From the NCBI GenBank assembly GCA_030688605.1, contig JAUYJB010000041.1, positions 1-51,861 on the forward strand: a stretch of DNA of 51,861 nucleotides. The letters are read 5' to 3'. Shown piece after piece: positions 20,735 to 30,330 of this stretch (positions are counted from its first letter, which is position 1; each line of letters opens with the position of its first letter). The position numbers and the translations under genes are program-made. The notes under the pieces are model-generated. The model saw only the letters and a list, made by a program, of their open reading frames with translations. It was not told the DNA's origin and did not search any database. This stretch comes from Hyphomicrobiales bacterium (GTDB lineage Bacteria; Pseudomonadota; Alphaproteobacteria; Rhizobiales; NORP267).

Positions 20735-21772
20735 ATGACGGTTCATTGCTTTACCAGCATCTCCTATTCCTATCTGAATAGGGCACGCGTTCTCGGGGAG
20801 ACACTGAAGCGGCACCACCCGGAGTGGACGCTCTGGCTCTGCATTACAGACAAGGAGCCGGAAGGCTTCACATTCAACGTCGCAGACGAGCCTTATGATG
20901 AGGTGCTATTTGCGGGCGATCTTGATATTCCCAACATCCAGGCGTGGCTGTTCAAGCATGATGTCGTAGAGGCATGTACAGCGGTCAAAGGGCTGGTGCT
21001 GGAAAGACTCACCCAGAGTGGCGCAGAGAAGATTTTCTACATCGATCCGGATATCGCGATATTTGCCAGTTTACAGCCCATGGTCGAGATGCTGGATGAC
21101 GCCTCGGTGCTCCTGACACCCCACCAGCTGGAGCCTGATCACGAAATCCAGTCAATCTACGACAATGAGATATGCTCCCTCAGTCATGGGACCTACAATC
21201 TCGGCTTCGTCGCTATCCGTAACGATAACGTAGGACGTGCCTTTGCTCGGTGGTGGTGCGATCGATGCACGCGCTTTTGCTACGACGAGCGAGACAAAGG
21301 GCTGTTCGTCGATCAGAAGTGGTGTGATCTTGTCCCTGCCTTCTTTGAAAACGTTCGCATCGTTCGCGATCCCGGGTACAACGTGGCGAGTTGGAATTTA
21401 AACAAGCGCAAAATCGATATCACTGGGGACGGCCAAATCCTAATCAACGGAACCTTCCCACTGCGGTTTTACCATTTCACTAAACTTGGCCCCATTGGCG
21501 ACACGATGACCCGTAGGTATGCCGGGGACAATGTAGAGGTCTATGAGCTTTGGGCGTGGTACAAGCGCAAAATCGACGCATTGACCGATCCACGTATTCC
21601 GAATGGCTGGTGGCATTACGGTTACTACAGTAATAACGTGCCGATCCCGAAGGAGGCGCGAGTGCTGTACCGGTATCGCGAAGATTTGAGATCGGCATTT
21701 CCGAACCCGTTCGATGCCTCGCAAGGCGGTTACCTGGCATGGTATGAAAACGATATCACGGTGAGTGCGTAA
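20735..21772 (+). CDS. GT8-like nucleotide-sugar glycosyltransferase
   Basis: A 345-residue GT-A-type transferase. The N-terminus (CFTSISYSYLNRARVLGETL) and the acidic metal/nucleotide-sugar motif IFYIDPDIAIF (D-x-D) resemble GT8-like and related proteins of polysaccharide loci. Further conserved features are HGTYNLGFVAIRN and the C-terminal NGTFPLRFYHFT. No signal peptide or membrane segment is seen, so it should act in the cytoplasm on a lipid-linked glycan. It lies 30 bp after the fusion gene. GC is lower than in the flanking housekeeping DNA, as for its neighbours. The donor and linkage are unknown. Confidence 0.78.
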   Translation: MTVHCFTSISYSYLNRARVLGETLKRHHPEWTLWLCITDKEPEGFTFNVADEPYDEVLFAGDLDIPNIQAWLFKHDVVEACTAVKGLVLERLTQSGAEKIFYIDPDIAIFASLQPMVEMLDDASVLLTPHQLEPDHEIQSIYDNEICSLSHGTYNLGFVAIRNDNVGRAFARWWCDRCTRFCYDERDKGLFVDQKWCDLVPAFFENVRIVRDPGYNVASWNLNKRKIDITGDGQILINGTFPLRFYHFTKLGPIGDTMTRRYAGDNVEVYELWAWYKRKIDALTDPRIPNGWWHYGYYSNNVPIPKEARVLYRYREDLRSAFPNPFDASQGGYLAWYENDITVSA

Positions 21773-21999
21773 TGTGACACTGATAGCGGTCATACAGCAC
21801 TCGATGCCTCAAGAGTTGGGGCAAAGCCGCAACTCGGGGTCATCGACAAGCTGGATCGTCGGGTGCTTGTCGTGCCCACCGCCGTGATCATTCTCGCGGT
21901 CACCCTCCAGCCTTGGGGCCGATTGGCGATCTCACGAGGGAAACGCTATGAATTCATTTCGAGTCGGACTGTCAGCATATCAAAGGTAAAGCAGCGGAA

Positions 22000-22812
22000 A
22001 TGCAGAATGAGGACTTAGAGCATCAAGAATTAGATATGGTCCCTCAGATCTTTATGAGGTCCGTAGCTGAGTTCATAGAGCTGGACTCTGCCACAATTGT
22101 CGACTTCGGATGTGGACAGGGAACGAAGACGCTTGGCATCGCTATGGCGACCAAGGCCACATCGGTGATCGGTGTTGATATTCATTGTGGTTTCAAGAAC
22201 CTATTGACGACCATGAACAATATCAGACCGATTGACGCATTTCCGGACAATCTATCATTCCGACAGATCGCCTCGGGCGAGCGGCTTTCTGACTCGCTGA
22301 AGGCTGATGTAGTCTTCTCCTGGTCGGTATTCGAGCACCTGCCACGTGAAATAATCGGTTCGGTACTCGTCGATCATTATCGAGTGCTGCGACCCGGAGG
22401 GTTGGGCTTCATGCAAGTCAACCCCCTCTACTACTCGGCGTTTGGCTCCCACCTTCGAACGGTGATCGATGAACCGTGGGCTCACCTTGCTATGCCGCTC
22501 GACCGCTTGCGCGAGGAGGTTCTTCATGGGTCAAAGGTTACGTCGCACCGCGGGCTGGATAACATCCTCCTCGGATCCGACCCAAGGAGTGCAGAGTGGC
22601 GCGAGTCGGTATGGACGACATACTGCGGCCTCAACAGGGTTACCTTTCGAGAGCTCCGGAATGAGATCGAGCGAGCAGGATTCGATATACTAGACCAGGT
22701 GACTTCGAAGGTCGACCTTGAGCCACCGAAGCACCTCCTCGAGGTATACCGACCGGAGGTTCTGCTCCAAGACGGTCTTCGCATGGTGTATCGCCGGGGG
22801 CGGGGGGCGTAA
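22000..22812 (+). CDS. SAM-dependent class I methyltransferase
   Basis: A 270-residue methyltransferase with a Rossmann fold. Motif I is IVDFGCGQGTKTLGIAMA, the acidic ribose-binding residue is in VIGVDIHCGF, and motif IV/V is ADVVFSWSVFEHLP, followed by HYRVLRPGGLGFMQVNP. This is the Methyltransf_11/25 pattern of small-molecule or sugar O-methyltransferases. Its place between glycosyltransferase and sulfotransferase genes points to methylation of a glycan residue. It lies 227 bp after the previous gene. The low GC content suggests transfer together with the next gene. Confidence 0.85.
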   Translation: MQNEDLEHQELDMVPQIFMRSVAEFIELDSATIVDFGCGQGTKTLGIAMATKATSVIGVDIHCGFKNLLTTMNNIRPIDAFPDNLSFRQIASGERLSDSLKADVVFSWSVFEHLPREIIGSVLVDHYRVLRPGGLGFMQVNPLYYSAFGSHLRTVIDEPWAHLAMPLDRLREEVLHGSKVTSHRGLDNILLGSDPRSAEWRESVWTTYCGLNRVTFRELRNEIERAGFDILDQVTSKVDLEPPKHLLEVYRPEVLLQDGLRMVYRRGRGA

Positions 22813-22813
22813 T

Positions 22814-23590
22814 ATGTTTGAGTATCCTAGATCGATACATGAAAATAAAGTTCGGGAATATTTTAATATTCCTGACAATTACAAGATAGATAAGCATAAA
22901 TTTCGTTCCGTTGAGTGCGTCGTTATTTGTTTTTCAAATAGGTGCGGATCAAATTTCCTTGCATCTGCCCTTGAACATACGGGACGTGTATGGAATGCTA
23001 ACGAGTGTTTTAACTGGGATTCTGTCATAGCTCGATCAGAGCGACGCGGTACAAAAACCCTGGAAGAATACGTCCAATCTCATATTGATGATGCTACTTC
23101 ATCCAATCGGTTGTTGTCGCTTAAGTTGTGGTGGGGTCAACTTTACTTTCTTACTAGTGTTGGCGTGATACCACAATTATTGAGGCCGATATTCATTCAC
23201 ATTACAAGGAAAAATAGCTTATCTCAGGCGATTTCTTTTTCAATAGCAAAACAATCGAAAAAGTGGGCGTCTACTCAACGATTCAAAGAGGCCAAGGTGG
23301 TGTTTGATGAGCAGGATATACTTGAGTGTCTGTGGCAGACTTTGACTACAAATGCTAGATTTGAGGCGTATTTTGAACTATTTGGGATTGACTCCTTAAA
23401 AGTCACCTACGAAGAACTTGATAAATATTACGATCAGACGATGCGCATACTGCTTGACTCGTTGGCGCTTGTCGCCGTGACCCCGCCAGATCGGGGGCAG
23501 ATCCCCCTCAAACGCCAAGCTAACCAATTAAATCAGGAGTTTATGCAACGGCTGCGAGCTAGGCACGACCTAATGTGGAAGAAAGAGTAG
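22814..23590 (+). CDS. Stf0-like sulfotransferase
   Basis: A 258-residue protein with a P-loop-like start VVICFSNRCGSNFLASAL. The order of motifs resembles the Stf0 (trehalose 2-sulfotransferase) family: LKLWWGQLYFL, ITRKNSLSQAISFSIAKQ (in place of the LRR-x-D-x-x-x-QA segment) and LKVTYEELDKYYD. It would transfer sulfate from PAPS to a sugar hydroxyl. The start ATG at 22814 comes 1 bp after the methyltransferase stop; an in-frame upstream extension only shadows that gene. It is one of the most AT-rich genes of the window, a sign of foreign origin. Confidence 0.75.
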   Translation: MFEYPRSIHENKVREYFNIPDNYKIDKHKFRSVECVVICFSNRCGSNFLASALEHTGRVWNANECFNWDSVIARSERRGTKTLEEYVQSHIDDATSSNRLLSLKLWWGQLYFLTSVGVIPQLLRPIFIHITRKNSLSQAISFSIAKQSKKWASTQRFKEAKVVFDEQDILECLWQTLTTNARFEAYFELFGIDSLKVTYEELDKYYDQTMRILLDSLALVAVTPPDRGQIPLKRQANQLNQEFMQRLRARHDLMWKKE

Positions 23591-23653
23591 AAGTACTGCA
23601 AATTTGGAGGCAATTTTGCCAATGATGCAGTGTTGTACTGGGCGTGAGCGCTG

Positions 23654-24436
23654 ATGATTTTCCGCGGCCTGATGCGCACGCTGCCCAGCTATGAATCCTG
23701 GCTTTACATCACCTGGCTCAATTTCCTTGTGCGCTACCGCAAGACGGCCATCGGCCCTGTTTGGCTGCTGGTCGGGCCCACACTGTTCATCGCCGTGCTG
23801 GGCCTGCTCTTTTCCCGCATCGGCGGCGTGGATACCGCCCTATTCGTGCCGCATCTGGCGATCGGGCTCATCGTCTGGACGCTGATCAACGGCTTCGTCA
23901 CGGGCAGCACCTCCGTCTTTCAGCGCAACCGGCCGCAGATCCTGCAGGGGAACATGCAGATCACCGATCTCGTGCTGGTGGACGTGTTCTCGACCATCCT
24001 GCAGTTCCTGCACCAGGCGATCATCATCCTCGCCGTGTTCCTGATCTTCGGGCGCGGCGTCGGCGTCTATGCCCTTGTCAGCCTCGTCGGGCTCGCCCTG
24101 CTCATCGCCAACGGCATCTGGCTCACCATCGTCTTCGGCATTGTCGGCGCGCGCTATCGCGATCTCAGCGAGGTCGTCCAGGCCGTCATGCGCATCGCCT
24201 TTCTGGCAACGCCGATCCTTTGGATGCCGGTTCCGGGCGGCCGCGGCGGGGTGCTCGGCGCGTTCCTCACCTTCAACCCGTTCCATCATTTCCTCGAGCT
24301 GATCCGCGCGCCGCTTCTCGGCAACCCGATCGCGCCGTTGAGCTGGCTCGTCGTGCTCATGATAACCGTGGCCGGGTTCGCTCTTGCGCACGTCTTTTTT
24401 CGGCGCTTCTCGCGCCTGGTCCCCTTGTGGGTCTGA
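23654..24436 (+). CDS. ABC-2 polysaccharide exporter, permease
   Basis: A 260-residue integral membrane protein with about six hydrophobic segments (for example VWLLVGPTLFIAVLGLLF, AIIILAVFLIFG, LVVLMITVAGFALAHVFF). It matches the ABC-2 permeases of polysaccharide export (Wzm, KpsM, RfbD type), including the N-terminal WLNFLVRYRKTAIGPVWLL and the NRPQILQGN segment. It moves a lipid-linked glycan across the inner membrane together with the ATPase encoded 26 bp downstream. Composition returns to high GC here, so the AT-rich island ends just before this gene. Confidence 0.9.
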   Translation: MIFRGLMRTLPSYESWLYITWLNFLVRYRKTAIGPVWLLVGPTLFIAVLGLLFSRIGGVDTALFVPHLAIGLIVWTLINGFVTGSTSVFQRNRPQILQGNMQITDLVLVDVFSTILQFLHQAIIILAVFLIFGRGVGVYALVSLVGLALLIANGIWLTIVFGIVGARYRDLSEVVQAVMRIAFLATPILWMPVPGGRGGVLGAFLTFNPFHHFLELIRAPLLGNPIAPLSWLVVLMITVAGFALAHVFFRRFSRLVPLWV

Positions 24437-24462
24437 CGCCAACAGGAAGACGATGCCGCTCC

Positions 24463-25224
24463 ATGCAGCAACCGCTCATCGAGGCCAGCAACATCACCCT
24501 GAAGGTCCCCGTCTTCCGCCCGGACGACCGCCAGCTTCTCGGCAATCCGACACGGTTCCTGACCGACCTCTATTTCTCGCGCACCCGGCGCGGCATCGCC
24601 ACCCTGCTCGACGATATTTCATTTACGCTTTCGCCCGGAATGCGGCTTGGCGTCATCGGCGCCAACGGCGCGGGAAAAAGCACGCTTCTGCGCGTGCTCG
24701 CCGGCATCTACGCTCCGACGAGCGGGCGATTGACGGTGAACGGAACCGCCAAGGGCCTGTTCGACATCTCGCTCGGCATGAACCAGGAGGCCACCGGGCT
24801 CGAAAACATCTATCTGCGCGGCCTGCAAATGGGCCTGAAGCTGCGGGAAATAAAGACGCTGGTTCCCGAGATCGTCGCCTTCGCCGAGCTTAAGGACGAT
24901 ATCGAGAAGCCGTTCAATACCTATTCGACCGGCATGCGGCTCAGGCTGGCGGTATCGATCTCGACCATGATCGAGCCCGACATCCTGCTGCTCGACGAGT
25001 GGATCGGCGCCGGCGACGCGCGCTTCCGTGAAAAGGTCAAGGCGCGCATGGATGCGCTGGTGGAACACAGCCGAGGCTTGATCATGGCCACCCACAATGC
25101 CTCCCTGATGAAGAGCCTGTGCACCCACGGGCTCGTACTGTCGAAGGGCAGGATGCTGTTTTTCGGCAACCTCGACGAGGCGCTTGCCTGCTATCAAGGC
25201 GAGACGGTCGGGACGTCGCCGTGA
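24463..25224 (+). CDS. ABC polysaccharide exporter, ATPase (short Wzt/KpsT type)
   Basis: A 253-residue nucleotide-binding subunit. Walker A is GANGAGKST, the signature is YSTGMRLRLA (in place of LSGGQ), Walker B is DILLLDEW and the switch His is in IMATHN. The Y-S-x-G-M signature and the FDISLGMNQEATGLENI segment are those of O-antigen/capsule/teichoic-acid exporters. At 253 residues it lacks the C-terminal carbohydrate-binding domain of O9a-type Wzt. The true start ATG at 24463 lies inside a longer open frame. Its TGA overlaps the GTG start of the next gene. Confidence 0.92.
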   Translation: MQQPLIEASNITLKVPVFRPDDRQLLGNPTRFLTDLYFSRTRRGIATLLDDISFTLSPGMRLGVIGANGAGKSTLLRVLAGIYAPTSGRLTVNGTAKGLFDISLGMNQEATGLENIYLRGLQMGLKLREIKTLVPEIVAFAELKDDIEKPFNTYSTGMRLRLAVSISTMIEPDILLLDEWIGAGDARFREKVKARMDALVEHSRGLIMATHNASLMKSLCTHGLVLSKGRMLFFGNLDEALACYQGETVGTSP

Positions 25225-27422
25225 GACGGTTTCTTCAGGGGCGCCGGCCCCGCGGCCGCGTCGAACTGACCGACCTGCGCACCCACGAAAGGGACTTTTG
25301 GAACGCCCAAACCCACGCTGTCGTGCAGCCTGCCCGCCGGTCCCGCGGCATCTACGAGGCCCGGCTCGAATGCCCGCAGCCCGTGTATGTGGAACTGCGC
25401 ATCACTTTTGCCGGCGGCGACGAACCGCCCTTGATTCTGGCGCTCGACAGAACCGGCTCGCAGAGCTACGCGACACGCTTTCGCACAAGGCTGGAATGCG
25501 AAGGCATGACACTTGTGCTCGAGCCGCCAGTGGCGCCGGACGTGCCCCTGAGTCTGGAAGTCAATCGGCTTTCTCTTCCAGAGTTACTCTTCGCCGGATT
25601 TGGGAAACTTGTCAGGAATTTCAAATCGCCGCTCCCGTTCGTGCGCAAGCTGCGGATCTATCTGACGGGTGCGGCCAGTTTCTCGATCGGTTCAGGCCCG
25701 ACCAGGCCGCGCGATCCCGACGATGCTTACCGGCTCACATGCGAGGTGATGGAGTCGCCCGCCGAGCTACGACGTCTCGATGCGGCCCCGCGCCGGCACG
25801 AAGGGCCGCAAAGCGTTCTCGCCGTCTATGACACGCGCATGCGCTGTTATGAAGCGCTCGGGGAATTGCTGCACCTTCGTGTCGATGCGGGCGCGCCCCA
25901 TGAGCTTGCCGTGTTGATCGTCGAGCACGAGACGGAGCCATTGCCGGCGGAGCTTCGCAAGGCCGCTCAGAAACAAGGTGCACGGATTATGCCGTGCGCG
26001 GAAGGCGGGTTGCCGGCGAGCATCGTTCGCGAAATGGAGCAGTTGCCCGAGGGCTCGGCAATCTTGTTCTTGGACCGGTCCGGGCAATTTCATGCGCAGG
26101 CCTTACCGGCCATGTTGCTGGAGTTGGCGCGTCACCCCGAATGTCTCGCGGTCTATGCCGACTCCGACCGGCTCGATAAGGACGGCCGGCGAATGGATCC
26201 GACCTTCAAGCCGGACTGGAGCCCGGAATACGCCTTGGCCATTAACTATATCGCTCAGCCGGTGATGTTCCGCGCCACATCGAGGGTGATCGATCTCGTC
26301 GGCGCGTTAGACCACCTGACCGTGCCCGCATTCGAGCTACTGTTGCGCATCTGGGAGGGCGCGAATTCGGCGTCGATCCGCCACATCCCGAAAATCCTGT
26401 TCCACGATGCCTTTGGCCGCGACGAAGCAGCTCATCGTGAGCATCGCCTGCGTGAAGAGCGCGCCGTCGTGGAGGAACACCTCGAACGTATTGCCAGACC
26501 CGCGCAAATCATGGAGCCGCCGGGTAGCGACCACGGCGCTCTGCGCCACCTGCGCTATCATATTGCAAAGCCCCGACCGCTGGTCTCGGTCATCATCCCC
26601 AGCAAGGACAATTCCAGCCTGCTGCGAAAGGCCGTTCATTCGGTGCTGGCGGCGACATACGATCGCTCCGAGGTCGTTATCGTGGACAATGGTTCGCAAT
26701 CGCTGCAACAGCGCGCACTTCTCGCAGACTGGGAATCGCACGAAAGAATTCGCATTTGCCGCGATCAACGACCATTCAACTTCTCGGCGCTGATCAACAA
26801 AGGCCGCCAATCGGCCACTGGCGAGATCCTGGTTCTGCTCAATGACGATGCTGCGGCCCTCGACGAGGATTGGCTGCGAGAGCTTGTGTCGCTTGCGGGT
26901 CACGACGATGTGGGCTGCGTGGGCGCGCTACTCCTCTACCCCGATGGGACGGTCCAACATGCTGGCATCATACTTGGTATCGGCGGGATCGCCGGCCACG
27001 CCTTTCGCCGTGCACAACCCGATCTCTCCAACTCTGGGCAATTGGGAAAGTGGCTCCATGCGCGCAGAGAAGTGTCCGCGGTTACCGCCGCCTGTCTGGC
27101 CGTGCGGACCGGAACCTTCGATGCGCTCGGCGGCTTCGACGAGTCATTCCCGGTGGCGCTCAACGACGTTGATTTCTGCCTCCGGGCACGTGAGCGCGGT
27201 CTGAGGATTGTCGTGACGCCGCATGCGCGCCTCACCCACTTTGAGTCAATCAGCCGCGGTCTCGACGTCACGCCGCAACGCATGGCCCGATTGGCGCGCG
27301 AAAACGCCAAATTCATCGATCGGTGGGGCTTCGAGATACTGGATGACCCATACTACAGCCGGCATCTTTCACGCCGTCATGAGAACCTGCGGCTGCGTAC
27401 AAGCGACGCGGCCTATTCGTAG
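25221..27422 (+). CDS. Tandem-domain GT2 glycosyltransferase
   Basis: A 733-residue protein. Residues about 1-190 are not recognisable. Residues about 215-430 resemble a GT2 domain whose beginning has decayed, keeping YADSDRLDKDGRRMDPTFKP and the DWSPEYALAINYI segment. Residues about 450-733 are a full GT2 domain: PLVSVIIPSKDNSSLL, the D-x-D-like NDDAAALDEDWL, then FDESFPVALNDVDFCLRARE. Such two-domain proteins are typical of O-antigen and rhamnan synthesis. The start is GTG at 25221, overlapping the ATPase stop as GTGA, which implies coupled translation. Only the second domain looks catalytically complete. Confidence 0.85.
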   Translation: MRRFLQGRRPRGRVELTDLRTHERDFWNAQTHAVVQPARRSRGIYEARLECPQPVYVELRITFAGGDEPPLILALDRTGSQSYATRFRTRLECEGMTLVLEPPVAPDVPLSLEVNRLSLPELLFAGFGKLVRNFKSPLPFVRKLRIYLTGAASFSIGSGPTRPRDPDDAYRLTCEVMESPAELRRLDAAPRRHEGPQSVLAVYDTRMRCYEALGELLHLRVDAGAPHELAVLIVEHETEPLPAELRKAAQKQGARIMPCAEGGLPASIVREMEQLPEGSAILFLDRSGQFHAQALPAMLLELARHPECLAVYADSDRLDKDGRRMDPTFKPDWSPEYALAINYIAQPVMFRATSRVIDLVGALDHLTVPAFELLLRIWEGANSASIRHIPKILFHDAFGRDEAAHREHRLREERAVVEEHLERIARPAQIMEPPGSDHGALRHLRYHIAKPRPLVSVIIPSKDNSSLLRKAVHSVLAATYDRSEVVIVDNGSQSLQQRALLADWESHERIRICRDQRPFNFSALINKGRQSATGEILVLLNDDAAALDEDWLRELVSLAGHDDVGCVGALLLYPDGTVQHAGIILGIGGIAGHAFRRAQPDLSNSGQLGKWLHARREVSAVTAACLAVRTGTFDALGGFDESFPVALNDVDFCLRARERGLRIVVTPHARLTHFESISRGLDVTPQRMARLARENAKFIDRWGFEILDDPYYSRHLSRRHENLRLRTSDAAYS

Positions 27423-27667
27423 CCTGTGAATGCATGGGCCGGATTCGGGTTGGCCAGCCGTCCTGCCATCGGGAACCTGGATGTCCCATCCATTTTGTTT
27501 TACTCATTCTCAGACACTCCCCGTGGACCATCGCTGGCTCACTTCGATGTTGGGGAATAAGTTGATGAGTTGCGACGTGGAACCAGTGCGACCCAGCGAA
27601 GATTTGGACGGCGCCCACGAATATCCATACAAGCAAACGCTATATACATTTAGGTTTGGAAGCATTG

Positions 27668-28231
27668 ATGGACATTCTATCGCTTGAAATACCTGATGTA
27701 AAATTGATAACGGTCAATGTAATCGTAGACAGTCGTGGTTTTTTCTCAGAGACATATAAGAAAAGCATCCTGGAAAGAGCTGAAATACGCGTCGAATTCG
27801 TTCAGGACAACCATTCTTTGTCCGTCGACAAGGGGGTCGTCCGTGGCCTTCACTTTCAGAGCCCTCCCCATGCCCAGGACAAGCTCGTGCGGGTTCTGCG
27901 TGGGTCGATCCAAGACGTAGCCGTGGATATCCGCAAAGGGTCGCCCACCTACGCAAAACATGTCACGGTCATGCTCAGCGCCGACAACTGGCGCCAACTG
28001 TGGATTCCCAAGGGATTTGCCCATGGATTTTGCACGCTGGAGCCGAATACGGAAGTCCTCTATAAGGTCACTGACTATTATGCGCCCAAGCATGATTGTG
28101 GGTTGGCTTGGGACGATCCGGACCTCGGTATTGACTGGACGGTCGCTGCCAATGAGGCGATCTTGTCGGCCAAGGACATGAACCATCCAAAGCTTGACGA
28201 ACTTCCGGAATACTTCATCTATGGGCAATAG
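27668..28231 (+). CDS. rfbC: dTDP-4-dehydrorhamnose 3,5-epimerase
   Basis: The third step of dTDP-L-rhamnose synthesis: epimerises C3 and C5 of dTDP-4-keto-6-deoxyglucose. The 187-residue cupin-fold protein has the catalytic His62 (VVRGLHFQ), Tyr132 (VLYKVTDYYAP) and an Asp near 170 (SAKD), matching the His63/Tyr133/Asp170 set I recall for RmlC. The start is ATG at 27668 with GGAAG upstream; a TTG at 27656 is possible. It begins the run rfbC-B-D-A after a 245-bp gap from the GT2 gene, an AT-rich stretch around 27620-27660 that probably holds a promoter. Confidence 0.95.
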   Translation: MDILSLEIPDVKLITVNVIVDSRGFFSETYKKSILERAEIRVEFVQDNHSLSVDKGVVRGLHFQSPPHAQDKLVRVLRGSIQDVAVDIRKGSPTYAKHVTVMLSADNWRQLWIPKGFAHGFCTLEPNTEVLYKVTDYYAPKHDCGLAWDDPDLGIDWTVAANEAILSAKDMNHPKLDELPEYFIYGQ

Positions 28232-28307
28232 AGCGAATATTTGGCAGCCCAGTACGTGAGGTGGATTTGACGGAGAACTGGGCCGGAATGGGAGGACGGG
28301 GTCACTC

Positions 28308-29384
28308 ATGAGGGTGCTTGTCACGGGGGGCGCAGGCTTCATTGGCTCGGCGGTTTGCCGCTATCTAGTGGCCGAGGTCGGAGCCACCGTGCTCAACATC
28401 GACAAGCTCACCTATGCCGCGAATTTGCGGTCGCTCGATCCAATCGCCGATCATCTCCGCTACCAGTTCAGAAGGGCCGATATCTGCGATCTTGCGGCTA
28501 TGGATGCTGCGTTCTCGGCTTTCGCGCCGGATATGGTCATTCATCTGGCGGCAGAAAGCCATGTCGACCGTTCGATCACCGGATCGGATGAATTCATGCA
28601 GACCAATATTAGAGGGACCTACACCCTCTTGGAGGCGGCGCGAAAATACTGGTCGGCCCTGCCCGACGGCGCGCGAAATGACTTTCGGTTTTTGCATGTC
28701 TCAACCGATGAGGTTTATGGCTCACTCGGCCCCGATGAACTCTCGCGAGAGGATGCGCGCTATGATCCGAGTTCACCTTATTCCGCCAGCAAGGCTGCCT
28801 CCGACCATCTGGTGATCGCCTGGTACAGGACCTATGGCTTGCCTGCCCTGATATCCAACTGCTCGAACAATTACGGCCCTTACCAGTTCCCCGAAAAACT
28901 GGTCCCGTTGATGATTCTTAATGCTCTGCATGGAGAGCCTCTTCCCATCTATGGCGATGGGTCCAACATACGCGACTGGCTTTATGTCGACGACCATGCT
29001 CGCGCCCTCTACCTCATCGCGACGCAGGGCCGGCTCGGCGAAAAATACAATGTCGGTGGCCGCAATGAGCGGACGAATATCGAGGTCGTCGAGCAAATCT
29101 GCACGCTGGTGGATGAGCACCGACCGGACGCTGCGCCGCATGGCCGCCTGATTACCTTCGTGACCGACCGGCCGGGCCATGATTGGCGCTACGCCATCGA
29201 CGCCACGAAGCTCGAAACGGAGCTGAATTGGCGTGCGCAGGAGGATTTCGCCAGCGGCATTGAAAAGACGGTTAGCTGGTACCTCGAGAACGCCCATTGG
29301 TGGGCACCGCTACGCGAGCGCGTCTATTCCGGGGAGCGTCTGGGCATGATCTCCGGAGCAGCTTCAGCGGCCCAGGGCGCTTAA
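28308..29384 (+). CDS. rfbB: dTDP-glucose 4,6-dehydratase
   Basis: Second step of dTDP-L-rhamnose synthesis; uses bound NAD. The 358-residue extended short-chain dehydrogenase has the nucleotide-binding motif TGGAGFIGS (Gly7/10/13), the catalytic Thr133-Asp134-Glu135 (STDEVYG) and Tyr158-x3-Lys162 (YSASK). The segment [18 protein letters not shown] is characteristic of RmlB. The start ATG at 28308 is preceded by GGGAGGACGGGG. It is followed 3 bp later by rfbD, so translation is probably coupled. Confidence 0.97.
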   Translation: MRVLVTGGAGFIGSAVCRYLVAEVGATVLNIDKLTYAANLRSLDPIADHLRYQFRRADICDLAAMDAAFSAFAPDMVIHLAAESHVDRSITGSDEFMQTNIRGTYTLLEAARKYWSALPDGARNDFRFLHVSTDEVYGSLGPDELSREDARYDPSSPYSASKAASDHLVIAWYRTYGLPALISNCSNNYGPYQFPEKLVPLMILNALHGEPLPIYGDGSNIRDWLYVDDHARALYLIATQGRLGEKYNVGGRNERTNIEVVEQICTLVDEHRPDAAPHGRLITFVTDRPGHDWRYAIDATKLETELNWRAQEDFASGIEKTVSWYLENAHWWAPLRERVYSGERLGMISGAASAAQGA

Positions 29385-29387
29385 GCC

Positions 29388-30290
29388 ATGAAGGTGCTCG
29401 TGATTGGTGCGACGGGCCAACTTGCCAAATCTCTCGCCGGTGCCAATCCCCCTGATGGGATCACGGTGCTGACCGTGGGGCGTCCCGAAATCGAGCTGCT
29501 TGTTCCGGCGACCATGGAGCCTGTTCTGGATCGTGTCGCACCCTGTCTCGTCGTCAACGCGGCCGCCTATACAGCAGTCGACAAGGCCGAGTCGGAGCCG
29601 GAACTTGCCTATGCCGTTAATGCGCATGCGCCAGGCCATCTGGCGGCAATCTGCAGCCGTAACGGCATTCCGCTCATTCATGTCTCCACAGATTACGTCT
29701 TCGATGGTTCAAAGAGTGAGCCATACATTGAAGACGACCCGGTCGCGCCGCTTGGCGTCTATGGTGCATCCAAACTGGAGGGGGAACGGCGCGTGGCGGC
29801 TGAGGGTGCGCGGTATATCATCTTGCGCACGGCATGGGTGCACAGCCCCTTCGGCCGCAATTTCGTCAAGACCATTCTGCGACTGGCGGAAAGCCGCGCT
29901 GAAATCAGCGTCGTAGACGATCAGTCGGGAAGCCCAACCTTCGCGCCGCATCTGGCGGACGGCATCTTGGCCATAGCAGCACAGGTTCTTTCGCAGGAAC
30001 ACGGGACCGGCGAGGCCGACTGGGGCATTTACCATGCCGCCGGCGCGGGCGATGCCACCTGGCACGATGTGGCCGCAGAGGCGTTTGAGCATTCTGCCCG
30101 GCTGCAGGGTCCGCACGCCCAGCTTCGCGCCATCACGACTGCGCAGTACCCGACTCCAGTAAAGCGACCCGCCAACTCCAGGCTCGACTGTACCAAGCTG
30201 GAACGGATCTTCGGCGTGCGCTTGCCCGAATGGCGTGTGGGCGTGCTGGAATGTGTGGAGCGCCTAGAACGTGCTTTGGGTAGCGCATAG
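29388..30290 (+). CDS. rfbD: dTDP-4-dehydrorhamnose reductase
   Basis: The last step of dTDP-L-rhamnose synthesis. The 300-residue reductase has the NAD(P)H-binding start [14 protein letters not shown], the STDYVFDG segment and the catalytic Tyr125-x3-Lys129 (YGASK). The C-terminal [13 protein letters not shown] is the family's substrate-binding signature (RP.nS.Ld..k). Length is normal. It lies between rfbB (3 bp) and rfbA (40 bp). Confidence 0.96.
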   Translation: MKVLVIGATGQLAKSLAGANPPDGITVLTVGRPEIELLVPATMEPVLDRVAPCLVVNAAAYTAVDKAESEPELAYAVNAHAPGHLAAICSRNGIPLIHVSTDYVFDGSKSEPYIEDDPVAPLGVYGASKLEGERRVAAEGARYIILRTAWVHSPFGRNFVKTILRLAESRAEISVVDDQSGSPTFAPHLADGILAIAAQVLSQEHGTGEADWGIYHAAGAGDATWHDVAAEAFEHSARLQGPHAQLRAITTAQYPTPVKRPANSRLDCTKLERIFGVRLPEWRVGVLECVERLERALGSA

Positions 30291-30330
30291 ACAGATTGGA
30301 TTTTTGACTGGTGAATGTCGGGCAGGAACA

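Noticed and set aside
21773..21999. Possible small gene between the GT8-like and methyltransferase genes
   Set aside because: Short frames lack a ribosome-binding site and recognisable sequence; the stretch looks like a junction remnant.
22855..22872. Inverted repeat GGAATATT/AATATTCC with a 2-nt centre
   Set aside because: It lies inside the Stf0-like coding region in very AT-rich DNA and is easily explained by chance.
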